Shown: positions 1 to 11,870, counted from the first letter of the stretch. The stretch is 64,000 nucleotides of DNA from Mytilus galloprovincialis (GCF_965363235.1 NC_134843.1:4774001-4838000); one strand, 5' to 3'. Program-made: numbers and translations. Notes: generated by a model from the sequence alone, not told the origin.

Positions 1-120
1 ATTTTCAAGGAATGGGACTACTGACCTAGCTATGCAAATAACCCACGTTGACGTCACACTATCTATGACGTAACTCTCACAACATTGAGCGCCAAATTTG
101 ACTCAATCAAGTTTCTCTGT
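1..120. promoter_or_regulatory. Cluster of CRE and octamer motifs
   Basis: ATGCAAAT (32-39) is a perfect POU octamer. TGACGTCA (49-56) is a perfect CREB/ATF site and TGACGTAA (66-73) a near match 17 bases on. No gene start can be tied to it here; it could be part of a repeat, since a similar CRE occurs in a MITE of this window. Confidence 0.35.
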
Positions 121-324
121 CTCCGTATTAAAAACGTCTTATATTTGACTACCTGTAGGGTTCTACCAAAGGTAGTATCCTACACCCCGTAGAAACTATG
201 CAAAATTTCCAAATTTCAATAAAACTTTTTTAGATAATGAAAAAAACGTTGTTTTCACGTTACACTTTGTACCCGAATTTCCATAAAACTCGTCCGATTC
301 GGACTAAGACCGGGGATAAATTCG

Positions 325-462
325 TTATCTACGTTCATATCCGTAGATATGGATATTTTAACACCCTTCAGTACCCTGTACACCTTTCGGCTACGCCTCA
401 TAGTGTACTTGGGTACTTCAGGGTGTTAAAATATCCATGTCTACGGATATGAACGTAGATAA
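325..462. repeat. Long inverted repeat (hairpin of about 65-bp arms)
   Basis: TTATCTACGTTCATATCCG (from 325) is answered by CGGATATGAACGTAGATAA (to 462). Pairing continues inward through ATGGATATTTTAACACCC and the GTACCC/GGGTAC blocks to a loop around TTTCGGCTACGCC. It looks like a foldback MITE. A 71-codon open frame running through it is a by-product. Confidence 0.8.
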
Positions 463-798
463 CTTATAGTGTTCCCTCTGAAAAAGAACCCAAACAAACA
501 AGAGAATATGTAACAAGAACACAAAATAATGCAAATTGGTCACAGTTATGGAAAAATGTCCAAAAAGTCCATTTTAGCCTATAGTATCATTACATAGGGA
601 AAATGTAGAATTCCCTGACAGTCTATTTTTACAGATATAAAAAACCCAACATTGATTACAAATAAAATATTTATTACCATGCCGGAAACATAAATTTTTA
701 ATCTAAAAGGCTGCATTATATATAGTTTGTGTTACAATTGGTTAAACGATAAAAAAAAAAGTTGTCACGATCTCTTCTGATTGTGTTTATTAAAGAAT
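463..798. other. AT-rich interval, nothing recognised
   Basis: No coding signal, no strong repeat and no RNA structure seen. Confidence 0.5.
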
Positions 799-930
799 GA
801 GATGATGTGGTATGATTGTTTTTTGCAATGACACAAATATCCACAAGAGACCAAATGACATAGATGTTACCTACTATAGTTACCGTCCGGCCTCACCGCA
901 TTGCAATGTATACAGCAAAGCAAACGAGAA
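799..930 (+). repeat. Short dispersed repeat (GATGTGGTATGATT family)
   Basis: Shows GATGTGGTATGATTG, CACAAGAGACCAAATGAC and a CCGTCCGGCCT end. The family recurs at 1386, 12670 (minus), 13662, 16110, 39925, 40490, 44255, 51130 and 57560. I know it as very common in mussel DNA; a SINE or MITE, class not settled. This copy is full length but diverged. Confidence 0.75.
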
Positions 931-1385
931 CTCTGTTTTATGTAATCTCCTGTGTAATATAAATCATATAACTGATAATCGAGTATTTTTTTCCTAGTAT
1001 GTGATATTTTTCTGACTAATTATATAATGTATGTATTACAATTGGGAAAAACAAGATTCCAATTTATTTTTAGGAAGGAAAACTTCATATAAATTATTTT
1101 TAGAAAAGGAAGAAAAATTAGTATTACAATTGCAAGATATATTGTCAAAATATGTGAATCATTATTTTCACATGTATAAGAATGAGTTTTTGTGGATCAA
1201 ATCAGTCCAACAAAAGATGTAACTTTCTCGTTCAATGTTCAAATTTTTCCCCTTTTAATTATAAAAACGCCTAATGCATACGGTAACAATAACTAGCCAT
1301 AGGGTTAAATTGAAAGACATTTTGATACGGATATAATGAGGTCAAACTATCTTGCAAGTACATAATTTATCAATATACATCAAGT

Positions 1386-1480
1386 TGTGGTATGTTTGCA
1401 AATGAAACAACTCTCCACAAGAGATAAATGACAGACATTAACATATATAAGTCATCAAACAGCCTTCAACAATGAGTAAT
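1386..1480 (+). repeat. Short dispersed repeat (GATGTGGTATGATT family)
   Basis: Diverged copy: TGTGGTATGTTTGC, CTCCACAAGAGAT and CAGCCTTCAACAATGAG. Confidence 0.7.
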
Positions 1481-2016
1481 GTAAAAGAATTCAAACGAGA
1501 ATATTAACGACATAATGAATATATAAAACAATAAGGAAAACAAATATGAACACAGCAACAAACAACTATGTTTCGTACCTTATTTCAACAAAAAGGACCC
1601 ATCTTTGCTACAATTATCGAAAAAGTTTTTCTCTATTTTACTTTTAATGATTGAAAAAATAATCATGTTTTTTTTTATTAATATTTCGAAGCTAATGTCC
1701 GTTTACAGCAGTGCGAGAGTTATTCAAAACAGTGTTAAAATACCCTTTTCCTTGGAAATATACAACGCATGCCAAGACGACATCATGTAAAGAATTTGAA
1801 ATGAAAACTATTCACAAAAAAAGAACTGTATAGTCATTCATGTTTTTCTATACTAGATTTTTAAAGTTAAAGGTGTTTTTCTTGGCGTTTTTCAATTTTC
1901 AATGTATTGCCAACTAGGGATCTAAGTTACCTGCTCTTTTAACAAAACTTATTACAAATGTCTAAATAAGTCTTTTGTTTTTGTATTTGTAAATCCTTTT
2001 ACCAATTTATTAGCAG
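1481..2016. other. Probable intron of the 2017-5169 gene
   Basis: AT-rich, ending in the acceptor TTATTAGCAG. No earlier exon could be recognised, so the gene start may be off the window. Confidence 0.45.
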
Positions 2017-5000
2017 TCACAGAATGACATGGAGCCATTTCATACCCCTCCAATTGATGTTGAAAATTATGGAGCTGCAGTCCGACTTTTTGATGCCTAT
2101 AAAAGTAAATCTGAGAAAAGATCCGCAGAAAAACAGCTATCAATATTAGGATATGAAAATCAACAATCCTCTGGAATTGTGGACGGTACCTTGCAATTTC
2201 TACAGCTTGATAATGACGTTTTGTCTTCGGATAATGAAACATATTCTAAGTTTATGCCGTTTTCCAATCCAGAATTACGAAAATCACTTTCATCATTACC
2301 AAGTTCACAAAAAGAACGGAACTCGACATTTGTGAAATCAAATTCCGTGCAAGCAGATTTTAGTGGCGTGACTCACTGTTATCCTCATATAGTTATTGTC
2401 AATGATACTAGTTATGAAAAATTAGATGATACCGAGAATGAAATTCCTAAATTTACTAGAGAAAGAAAAAAATCTATACAGAGACAAAAGACCTTAGACG
2501 ATCTTGATGCTCAGAGAAAAAGAGAAGTATTTGCCTCAAAACCCAAAACCTCAAGTACAATGCTTGATATTCCACCGTTTGAGTCACATTTGGCACAGAG
2601 AAGAACTAAGTGCAACCACGAGTTAGCGAGACGATCTCCAAGCATTACACCTACGTCATTTGAATCAGACCCTACCTACCGTTATCACAGACATGAGAGA
2701 AGACGAAGAATAAAATCGGGAGCAGATTCCTCAGAAGATGAAATAGATCGATATATGAATAGGTCATTTTGCTCGCAACCAGAACGATTACCAGAAATGG
2801 TAAATGAATGTAAATGCTGTGGAATTGAAAGAGTACGACCAAGAAGGCCGAAATATTTAAGGATGTCCCGTAAAAAATCTCAACAACGTGACCACAGTTT
2901 TACATCAGAAAGGTCAAGTAGTGGTGAGATTAGACGACATCGACGTCATCCAAGAGCTTCAAGTTTGAATGATTTTGGATATAACAAACGAGATCATGTG
3001 ACAAGACATGTTTTATCAATTCCTAATGAAAATGCAGAGTCTGCTAAAAGGGTGTCTTTACATATCATGGAAGAAAATCAAATAGATAACAATGAATATC
3101 ATAAGATGCCTGTTAGAAAATCAAGAAGCAATGATCTTAATTTAAACAAAATTCCTAGTGTTAACCACGTTTCAGATGATGGATCACCTTTCAGAAAACG
3201 TAGTCAGTCATTCCATTCAGAAACATCAGATACCAGAAAAACTCGTAATCCCGATGATCTTTTAAATATTGACCAGAAAGCTGGTCCGTCATTTTATCTA
3301 GGAAATGAAAATCAAGGACAAGAAAAATCTAAAACGTTAGAACTTTCGACAGCAGACCTGGTAGTAGTGTCTACTTCCTCAGCATTAATTGTTACCGACA
3401 CAGATACTGGTTTCTCGTCATCGTCTCCATGGCGGGAAACAACAGACGAGAATGTCACGGAAAAACTTAGAATTAATAGTTTGAAAGATTCAGCATACCA
3501 AACAAAGCAGTCATCTGTCGAACGACATCCCTACGAAGGTCCTACAAATTCTTACGAAAAACCAGAAGATATTAAACTAAACGAGTAAGTAGACTTCAAA
3601 TATATTAGAACTGCTTGTTGTTTTTCCTACGATACAGGGTCAAATACTTTGCCCAAGAACAGCCATTTTCTTTTCATATAAGATTTCAATAGCTCATGTC
3701 CAGTACAGTGAGTAACATTTATATCCTTTTGCGCAGAATAACAACAATAAAACATTTCGACATATGGTGTTTACTTATTCTAAGACAAGTTTATGTAGAA
3801 CAAATAGTATAATATCATATAAAAAGAAGCAAAACATACGTTTGAGCCTTATTAGTGTATTTTATTTAAAACGCGTTTTTCCCTAAAGTAAGTGCATATC
3901 AACATAAGAACAAAGGCCGATTTTTTTTTAATCAGCAGAATAGACATGACCAACAAGCTTCAGCAAGCAGCCAAAAGATTAATTATGTACGAGAAGAATT
4001 CTCAGTTTTCTAAAGACAGCGCTTTCACAAATACCTTCTCAGAAAATGAAGATACTGATTCGGACAAGTCACCAAGGTAAACATATCATATTTATTTAAA
4101 ACGAGCTTCATGAATAATTCCATAATCTTATAAATAGTATTAGCATAAAGTTGAACGTATATGTATATGTTCAGTATTTTATAAAGTAATACCTAAACTA
4201 TAATACAAACCTGAACGGTTCAATCGGTCTGTGGTTTCGTAACAATGGCTTATCAAATGGATATTTGGGGGGGGGGGGATTTCAAAAATTTGAAAATTTA
4301 AAAACTGAAATGAATTCAATAATATTGACAATGGTTCAATCCTCAAGCAGTAATATGTTAGAATGATACTCGGGTTAGGCGTCGGAAAACAAATTTCTAT
4401 CAATTCATTTTTTAAATATTTTTTTGGAAATCAATATCTTTCAACCACTGAACTATACTGAAAATACATTTTAACCTCAGTTTCATCTTAGTGTACACTC
4501 ATCGTCTTGTCAAATTGTCTGTGTTTCCTCTTTTTATCATTATCATAAACTAACCGTTTTAAAAACAAAATACTATGGATTTTCTACCCCAGGAATAGAT
4601 CATTTTGGCTACTTGGCAAAACCTTTTGGAACCTGTTTTTCACTTTCGTACCTTATTTGGCCTTCTTGAATGTTTATCATTCAAGCGTCGCGCGTATGGT
4701 ATCTATGATGAGTTTATTCATAGAGCAATGCTAAAGAGATATAACAGAAACATATGAATCAAAACTCAATTGTGATTAAGCACACCTCTGAACAATACTT
4801 GATAGAAAAGTAAATTATTTACTCTGAGAATCCCTAGATGAATTTAAATATCGTAAATCACATTTTCACACGATTTATGTTTTTTAATGGAAGCTACAAT
4901 AAGAAAGATTGCTGAATACGATTCAATCCTTTTGAACTTGAACATTGAATATAACAGTTTTTTTTATGATTTTTTACAGAGAATTACATCCGCCACTTCG

Positions 5001-5169
5001 ACCGAGAACCAGTAATTTTTCACTTCATCCCAAACTGTTCCCATTAGAACAGGTGTCGGAAGAAGGGGATAGCCACACACCCGAATCTGCAACTATTAAT
5101 GGCGATCCTAACACACAGTCACAGTCAGTGTTTACTGAAGACATTGAAATGAAGGAATTTGTTGTTTAA
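2017..5169 (+). CDS. C-terminal exons of an unrecognised basic, Ser/Thr-rich protein
   Basis: Three coding exons join in phase: 2017-3584, 3939-4076 and 4980-5169 (stop TAA 5167-5169). The first exon follows a good acceptor (TTATTAGCAG) and is open from its first base, reading SQNDMEPFHT, so it is probably internal. A start at the Met of 2029 is possible. Donor GTAAGT at 3585 leaves two bases that the A at 3939 completes; donor GTAAAC at 4077 leaves AG, completed by the A at 4980. Together they give about 631 residues. The chain is rich in Ser, Arg, Lys and Glu, with several RRH/RRR clusters, a CKCC motif near residue 270 and repeated S/T-P sites, and has no clear hydrophobic helix. This suggests a disordered cytoplasmic tail or scaffold. 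I do not recognise the family. Upstream exons may lie outside the window. Real coding sequence: fairly sure; function: unknown. Confidence 0.78.
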
Positions 5170-5184
5170 AAGTCATCAGAGTAC

Positions 5185-5190
5185 AATAAA
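5185..5190 (+). promoter_or_regulatory. Candidate polyadenylation signal
   Basis: AATAAA lies 16 bases after the stop codon of the three-exon gene ending at 5169. It is canonical, but very close to the stop, and the AT-rich sequence downstream contains others, so the actual cleavage site is uncertain. Confidence 0.35.
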
Positions 5191-7675
5191 TTGATGAGTG
5201 AAATTTACAATATACAGTTGGGATCAGTTATAACCTCAAAACAGAACTACTAGAATTATATGTAATATAACTGATCTTAACTATTAAGGAACAGACAACT
5301 TTCTATAAAAGTACCTTCAGAATATGTTCTAGGGAGGCTCTATCAGAAGTTGTTTTGTAATAAAACTCTCCAATTTTTTTCTCAAATCGAACTATCCAAT
5401 TCAGCTCTAGGCCCGAAATATCAGAATTTAAACTAGGTCAAATTAATTAAGGCATCAGTAATAACCATTGCTAAAAATGCACATGAATACAATGTAAATA
5501 CCCAAAAGCTGAAGGAAACTAAAAATCGGGTATGCTGACAAGACAGTAAATCATTTGCTAAGCCAATTCATAATCATTCATTCATTTCCTTTTACGTTTC
5601 GATATTACAAGGCGAATATATTTATACATGATTTATTGTTGAAGTAATCACGCAGGACTAAAACTTTAGACCGTGGTGGTCATCATTGTATTGTTTTTTA
5701 ATTACTTACATTTAAATTCGTGTTTTTTGGTGTTTTTGAGTGATTTTGACAGTTTGCTCCACGTTTACATGTAAACATAAAATTTGAAACATGGATTGAG
5801 AACAGTTTTTTTCTGACAGTTCCTAACTGATTTGATCACCAGCAGTTTATTCCATGCGTATATTAGAACCACTAACGGAAAATTGCAATTAGATAAAAAC
5901 AACCTTCTGGATTGATGTGTATTTTAATCTTTAAAAAAAACCAGCATTGATGGTACACATTGCTGTCACATCGGTTTGAAATCAAATTGTATTCATCTTG
6001 AATATTAAAGTTATAATGACCAATCAACAATCCCAGTAGCATCATCCGTTAGACGTATATTGTAGATAGTTCATATAATGAGTTATTCAGTAGCCAAACT
6101 TCATGATAACATTTCATGTATTTCAAACACTTCTGTTTTCAACCAAAACACTTAACGTTAAATTTGGTGTCAATTTGTCTCGAAATATTTTAAGCACATC
6201 TTATCTTTATGTATTATGTGGGGAAGTTACTTCAGGGTAAAACAGTATTTCCAACTAAACTATCTTAGATTTGAAAATTCATTTAAATTTAAACATTATT
6301 ACAGAATGATTGAATGGATGTCACATCATTGTCTAGTCCTTTGTTGAATTTGCAATGTAATATCATATTTAAAGGGTTGATCAGACGTCCAGCGTTACGC
6401 AAGTTATCCTTTTTTTGGCATTATTTGTGTAATTTATATAATTATAAATTTATAGAATATATTTAAGGTATTAATTGTTGGGTTCTAGTAAACTATATGT
6501 TAAAAGCCATGTCTGAAGTATACTTTTATTAATTTTGCCATAATTTTGTCTTTAGATTTTATGTTCTCCTGAAAAATATTCTTTTAATTTAATTTTGTTA
6601 AGCAATAAATTACTTCCGGACAGAAAACACTACTAGTCATAAATTTTTTATATACATGCGCATTTATTGGTTGTATAAATTTGTTTACTTATTGCAAATC
6701 ACTGTACAGGAGCAAATATGTTTAAAATATATGCAGGGCATAACAAAGATTTCCCTGTAAAATTCGTTATAATTACAAACATATCGCCTTTTCTTTTGAA
6801 TTAATATATTCATATACATACATTTTGATATATATGTGAAACATAAAAGATTGTATATTTTGTCGAGTTTTATACATATTTTTATCTATTTTGTGACTTA
6901 TTAAAATCACTTTGCCAAAGACGTACCGTTAACAAAATTATTCAATTATTTTATTTGGTAACTGAGAATCAAGCCTTGTATATATGCATGTTCTTTAGCC
7001 TAAAGGGTGGTGCTATAAACAGGTGTTCAACCAATGATAAAAGCACTAAAATACGTTGAATTCCGTTTCAAAACTTATATTATAACTCATTTATCAATTT
7101 GATTACAAAAGAGCTCGACAATTTGTGCAATTTATGTACGTCACTGTGTCCACCTTCCAGAAAAATCATCATTTTGTATTATCGAATGGTTGGTATACTT
7201 TCGTACATTTGTAAACAGGGGCCTTTTTGTGTTTTCACGATACATTATTATTTGTTTTTAAATTTGGTCAATCCTTGAATGTTAAAAATTTTGAATTGGT
7301 TATCCACTTGTGTAGATACATCGTAATTGAGTGTTGCGAAAATATGTAAATGATTTATGATGCATATCAATCTTGTTTATGTTTCTTTACAATGATATGT
7401 TTATTAAACTATTGGTTTTTTTTTCTATATCATCATATTTTTTTTCTTAAATTCTAATGCTTAAAACGGTTATTATTAACCCAACATCGAAAAAATATCA
7501 TGATTGAAAAAAATGGAAATAACAATAACAAAAACCTGTCAAAAACACATTACACAGTAAACTAACAAACCCGAATAAACCCAAAACTTAACAATGTTTG
7601 CTCTGAAAAGTCTTTTAAACTCGACCATTCTACTTCGAATATACCAACAAATTATTTGGAACGAATCATAGTGAC
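5191..7675. other. AT-rich interval without recognisable gene
   Basis: About 2.5 kb that may begin as 3' UTR of the upstream gene. No open frame of note, no tandem repeat and no terminal inverted repeat seen. Confidence 0.5.
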
Positions 7676-7824
7676 CAGTGGCGGATCCAGCCATTTAAAA
7701 AAAGGGGGGTCCCAACACAGAGTAAAAGGGGGGTCCCAACTATCTGCTCCCATTCAAATGCATTGATCGGCCAAAAAAAAGGGGGGGTTCCAACCCCCGG
7801 AACCCCCCACTGGATCCGTCACTG
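7676..7824. mobile_element. MITE with CAGTGGCGGATCC / GGATCCGTCACTG ends
   Basis: Terminal inverted repeats CAGTGGCGGATCCAG and CTGGATCCGTCACTG bound 149 bp with G- and C-runs. GTGAC stands directly on both sides (7671-7675, 7825-7829), a plausible 5-bp target duplication. A second copy in the opposite sense is at 31199-31362. Too short to code for anything. Confidence 0.85.
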
Positions 7825-7829
7825 GTGAC

Positions 7830-8324
7830 TCTAAACGGAAAGTGACAAATTTATCTAAAGGGTAAGCTTATACGTGATTGCCACGAAAAAGTCCGTGCAA
7901 TTTCGCTGAATTTCCCATGTTAATTAAATAATATTAAATTGTTCCTATTAATAAACGGATGATACTATAGTTACAATTAACGCTAAAGTTGAAGCGAGAA
8001 CTGACACAATTATTGCCAAAAATAAAGTAACGACTAACAACAGTTGGGTGGCTTATGGTAAGTACAAATTCGGTCTTCTTTCTTATTGGTGACATCACAA
8101 TAGATGAAACCGAATGCAACAAAAAAGCTACGATAATCGGAACGTATCCTTGGTCATCTGTGACACATATATTCTATAACGATAAACAACTCATAATGGC
8201 GCAAGTCATATTTTTTACATTTGAGCGAATAATTTCGATTCTGGATAGATTCTGGATAGATGGATATCAAAGTCAAACATGTGTCTTTTTGAGATAAAAT
8301 ACACATTAGTTACAGTTCAGATGG
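7830..8324. other. Interval without recognisable gene
   Basis: AT-rich; two short open frames have no support. Confidence 0.4.
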
Positions 8325-8475
8325 ACTTTTTACTTCAGTGTTTCTGTTATTTCGTAGTTTTCTCTAATAGTTGATGTGTTTCCCTCGGTTTTAGTTTGTA
8401 ACCCGGATTTATTTTCTCTCAATCAATTTGTGACGGACTTACGAACAGCGGTATACTATTTTTGCCTTTATTTAA
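8325..8475 (+). repeat. Dispersed retroelement-tail-like repeat
   Basis: Contains GTTTCCCTCGGTTTTAG, TTTGTAACCCGGATTT and GAACAGCGGTATACTA, phrases I know from repeated mussel sequences. No second copy in this window, so its limits are guesses. Confidence 0.45.
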
Positions 8476-9027
8476 GTTTACTGGTACAATGGTGCTTAAA
8501 TGCAGAAAATTATATTGTAGGCATCCTGTAAATTTAAAGGTTCAGGCTATAAAATTATTTTTGATATGTGAAACGTCATCAATGACCGGTAAGCACAGAC
8601 TGATCATATCGTTCTGTATGTTTCTTAGAAAGAATTGTCACATTTAAAAAATCTGTCAACTAGTATAATATTAAAAGAAAAGTTCTATGACAACTTCTGT
8701 ACCCAATAAAATAACTTTTGTTTTGCAAGGAATATTCAAATCACACTTTTCGTACTTATAGTTATACTATTGATTAATATGAATTAATTGTAATGGTTTT
8801 CTGGTGATTTGGTTTATAATTTAGCAACATAATGCAAATCAGACCAAACTTATTGTTGAAGTACTTTCACAAATTAAATAGGTTGCAATGTTAGCTGATT
8901 TAAGTATGTCTATGATGAGTTCATTGTCAACGATTTGCATTTACACGTGTGTTGTTGATGAATTGCAAAAGCAAAGACAACTTGAAGTACTAACAATTGC
9001 TTTTCATTTTGAAAATATACACTACAT

Positions 9028-9170
9028 AAGAAATGCCTGTACCAAGACAGGAATATGACAGTTGTTATTCATTCTTTTGATGTGTTTGAACTTTGATTTT
9101 GACATTTGATTAGGGACTTTCCTTTTTTGAATTTTCCGCGGAGTTCAGTATTTTTGTGATTTTGATTTCT
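9028..9170. repeat. Dispersed repeat, copy of 10625-10775
   Basis: Shares AATGCCTGTACCAAG, AGGAATATGACAGTTGTT, the GACTTTCC block and GGAGTTCAGTATTTTTGTG with 10625-10775. A truncated piece is at 23668-23720. Confidence 0.75.
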
Positions 9171-9284
9171 ACATAGTAAATAACTATTTAATAAATTATA
9201 ATGTGTTTTGCTTGCTGTTATTGGGTAAGCATACAGTTTTAACTTGGTGTCATCATCAATCTGATTGATTCCCTCTGTGTGAAT

Positions 9285-9365
9285 TCATTGATTGATTGAC
9301 TGTTGGTTGCTTTACGCCGCATTAGCACAACAAGGCTATATCGCGGCGACCGTGTGAATTGAGCC
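9285..9365. repeat. GATTGATTGTTGGTTGC-type repeat fragment
   Basis: TGATTGATTGACTGTTGG, then TTGCTTTACGCCGCATTAG. It resembles a common molluscan dispersed repeat. Not a tRNA: no cloverleaf can be drawn. Confidence 0.35.
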
Positions 9366-10310
9366 TCAGAAGATATTTTAGATGTTTAAGGGACATTTAA
9401 GTGGAATATATGAAACAAACAAAAGTCTACATCTGTAAATTGAAATCAAGAATGATGGATGCGAAAGGTGGATATTTCATAGAGGGAGACGCCCACTCTG
9501 TTGATGCACCCGTTCCGCTTCATTCTTTTTTTGTGGAGTGCAGAAATATCAATCGATTTTTAATAATTATCTTGATTTGTCTAGCTAAACAATTTATGCC
9601 ATTTGAAATTCGTAAGCTACTGTAGCATTTATCCAAAAACTATTTCCTTAAAGAGTAGATATATCAATATTGTTGCTGAAGAAGATTGATTTCCTACATT
9701 ACTAACCATTTTGAATATTTTTGAAAATGCTTCACCGAAGACCACAGTTAATGAATTTGTATTTTTTAAACAATGCATAGCTTTAAATCTGATGAAGATT
9801 TAAGTTTTGAAATGGAATGCGCTTCTAAATTCGGTTGGTATCATGAATTATTTCTGTTGTATGAAACATTAGTTTGTCTGATCTTAGCCTCATCTTTGCT
9901 TTTGAAATAAGACTATTCAAAGAAAAGTATAGTAATCAATACTTCTATATACTAACTTTATTACGTCAAAGATGTTGGTTAAAGCCCTCTCCTATTTGTC
10001 AGTATATAGGTTCTTTCTTTGAATAAGTAATTGTGATCTTTTTAAATGTATTTTCATAGCAAAGCCTAATGAACTTATAAACCGGGAAAACGACAAATTA
10101 ACAAGATAAGTTTGTTATAGAAATCTATTTTATAACATAACAAGTCATCAGATCTATCACCTACGTGTATAATTTGTAAAAAGTATTGTTCAATTTCTTT
10201 ACATCTTTGTATTGATAGATGAAAATATGAGAACGAAAAGTGTGACATTGAAGGGTATTGTACTGATAATTAGATATGACAAATGCTGTCTCTCCATTGA
10301 AGAAAATGAA
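9366..10310. other. AT-rich interval without recognisable gene
   Basis: No supported exon, tandem array or paired ends. Confidence 0.4.
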
Positions 10311-10315
10311 TAAAA

Positions 10316-10352
10316 TAGTTATCAAAGGTACCAGGATTATAATTTAATTACT
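10316..10352 (-). repeat. Truncated copy of the ribozyme-bearing repeat
   Basis: On the minus strand it reads ATTAAATTATAATCCTGG, then TACCTTTGATAACTAT. The same stretch follows the predicted cleavage site of the hammerhead-like motif 160 bp away. Homology ends at, or within a base of, that site. Confidence 0.7.
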
Positions 10353-10477
10353 AATGAGGAAACTAAATATAGTTAGTTTGTGTCCTTCGTGATGGTTTCA
10401 TTTTTGTTTGATTATTGCTGCAGGAAACCCCACTTATTGATGCGACTGTCATTCAAGTGACCGGTTTAGCGGTATAC

Positions 10478-10775
10478 ATAGTTATCAAACGTACCAGGAT
10501 TATAATTTAATACGCCAGACGCGCGTTTCGTCTACATAAGACTCATCAGTGACGCTCAGATCAAAATAGTTGTAAAGCCGCCAAACAAATACAAAGTTGA
10601 AGTATAAAACTAGGTTCAATCCACATTTAAAAATGCCTGTACCAAGTCAGGAATATGACAGTTGTTGTCCATTCGTTTGGTGTGATTAATCATATGATTT
10701 TGTCATTTGATAAGGGGCTTTCCGTTTTGAATTTTCGTCGGAGTTCAGTATTTTTGTGATTTTACTTTTTATTAC
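10478..10775. mobile_element. Retrozyme- or Penelope-like repeat fragment
   Basis: Contains the hammerhead-like motif, then AAACTAGGTTCAATCCAC and AATGCCTGTACCAAG, and the block shared with 9028-9170. Non-coding. Limits are approximate; sequence related to other repeats continues to about 11170. Confidence 0.6.
10511..10549 (-). ncRNA. Hammerhead-ribozyme-like motif (type I layout)
   Basis: On the minus strand the order is CTGATGA (10549-10543), a 4-bp stem GTCT/AGAC with loop TATGT (10542-10530), GAAA (10529-10526), a 3-bp stem CGC/GCG with a seven-base loop (10525-10513), then GTA as the NUH cleavage triplet (10513-10511, its G shared with the stem). Every core base of the hammerhead is present. 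Stem I, which should pair the bases before CTGATGA with those after GTA, is poor in this copy, so activity is doubtful. Metazoan Penelope-like elements and retrozymes are known to carry such type I hammerheads with short stem III. Confidence 0.65.
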
Positions 10776-10883
10776 AGCTTAAAATTTTGAACTATTTTGT
10801 CTGACAATGAAATGTTAATAATACTCAACACAATGTTGGAGGGCTTTGGTTAACTTTGTAGTATCTGCTGACACTTTTGCTAG

Positions 10884-11175
10884 TTGTTTTGGAAGTCTTT
10901 ATTAATTACTATTTACCGGATTTGTTACAACATGAGCAACACGACGAGTGCCATATGTGGAGCAGGATCTGCTGCCCTTCTGGGGCACATGAGATCACCC
11001 CTAGTTTGTTGTGGGGTTCGTGTTGCTCAGTCTTTAGTTTTCTACGTTGTGTCATGTGTATTATTGTTGGTCTGTTGGCCTTTTTTCATTCTAAGCCATG
11101 GCCTTGTCAGTTTATTTTCGATTTATGAGTTTGACTGTCACTCTGGCATCTTTCTTCCCTCTTTTAATGACTTCT
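10884..11175 (+). repeat. Dispersed repeat with GAGCAACACGACG
   Basis: GAGCAACACGACGAGTGCC, GGAGCAGGATCTGCTGCCC and GGGTTCGTGTTGCTC, then a T-rich stretch. A worn copy is at 53450-53620. I know this phrase as repeated in mussel DNA. Open frames of 83 and 111 codons cross it, but without coding character. Confidence 0.6.
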
Positions 11176-11400
11176 TTTGGAAACCTCAGTTTTGTACACT
11201 AATTAAACCAGCAAAATAGAAATGTTTTTTTCTGTTTATTCAATGTTATAAACAAAAAAAAAAATTACTACGTTTTTTTCTCTCTCTATTTCCATGCATT
11301 GATAGCCAGCGCTAGATTTGGCACATCTTTCAAAAGTTTTTGATTTTGATTCTTTTCAACGTCGTAGTTGATTTGATTGGAGAACCAATTATGAGTTTGT

Positions 11401-11497
11401 TGAAAACAAAGAAAATCGAATGCCTAGCTCCTGATGACGCATGTAGAAAACAAAGAAAATCGAATGCCTAGCTCCTGATGACGCATGTAGAAAACAA
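11401..11497. repeat. 48-bp tandem duplication
   Basis: Two identical units starting AAACAAAGAAAATCGAATGC and ending GACGCATGTAG; recent, as no differences are seen. Confidence 0.85.
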
Positions 11498-11870
11498 GCA
11501 TTGTCCTATATTTGTTATCATGACACTGCATATAAACTAGAATCCATGTATATTCTCAATGAAATCGTAACACGACGAATTATAGACGTCTTACTCGTAC
11601 AGAATACTTAATTCCGATTTAGTTTTCAGTTTTCAAAGAATCGACAGCAATGTTATTGATATATCTGTTCTTTGTTTCTTCTAAGCAATAATTTGTGTTT
11701 GCTTTGGTCTACAAGCAATCAACTCTACAGATAAGAGAAAAACAGAAATACATCATATCATATGGTCATTAAAAATGAGAATACTAACATTTACAATAAT
11801 TGAAGGCATATTACTCTTTCGATCGATTTAATTTAGGCATTTCAGGAACTGCTAGTAGATCTTTGTTAAT

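Noticed and set aside
237-452. 71-codon open frame
   Set aside because: It runs through one arm and the loop of an inverted repeat, and has no homologue I recognise.
9285-9365. tRNA gene or clear tRNA-derived SINE head
   Set aside because: No cloverleaf and no convincing A and B boxes.
10877-11219. Membrane-protein-like frames of 83 and 111 codons
   Set aside because: They lie in a dispersed repeat, and the hydrophobic look comes from T-rich sequence.
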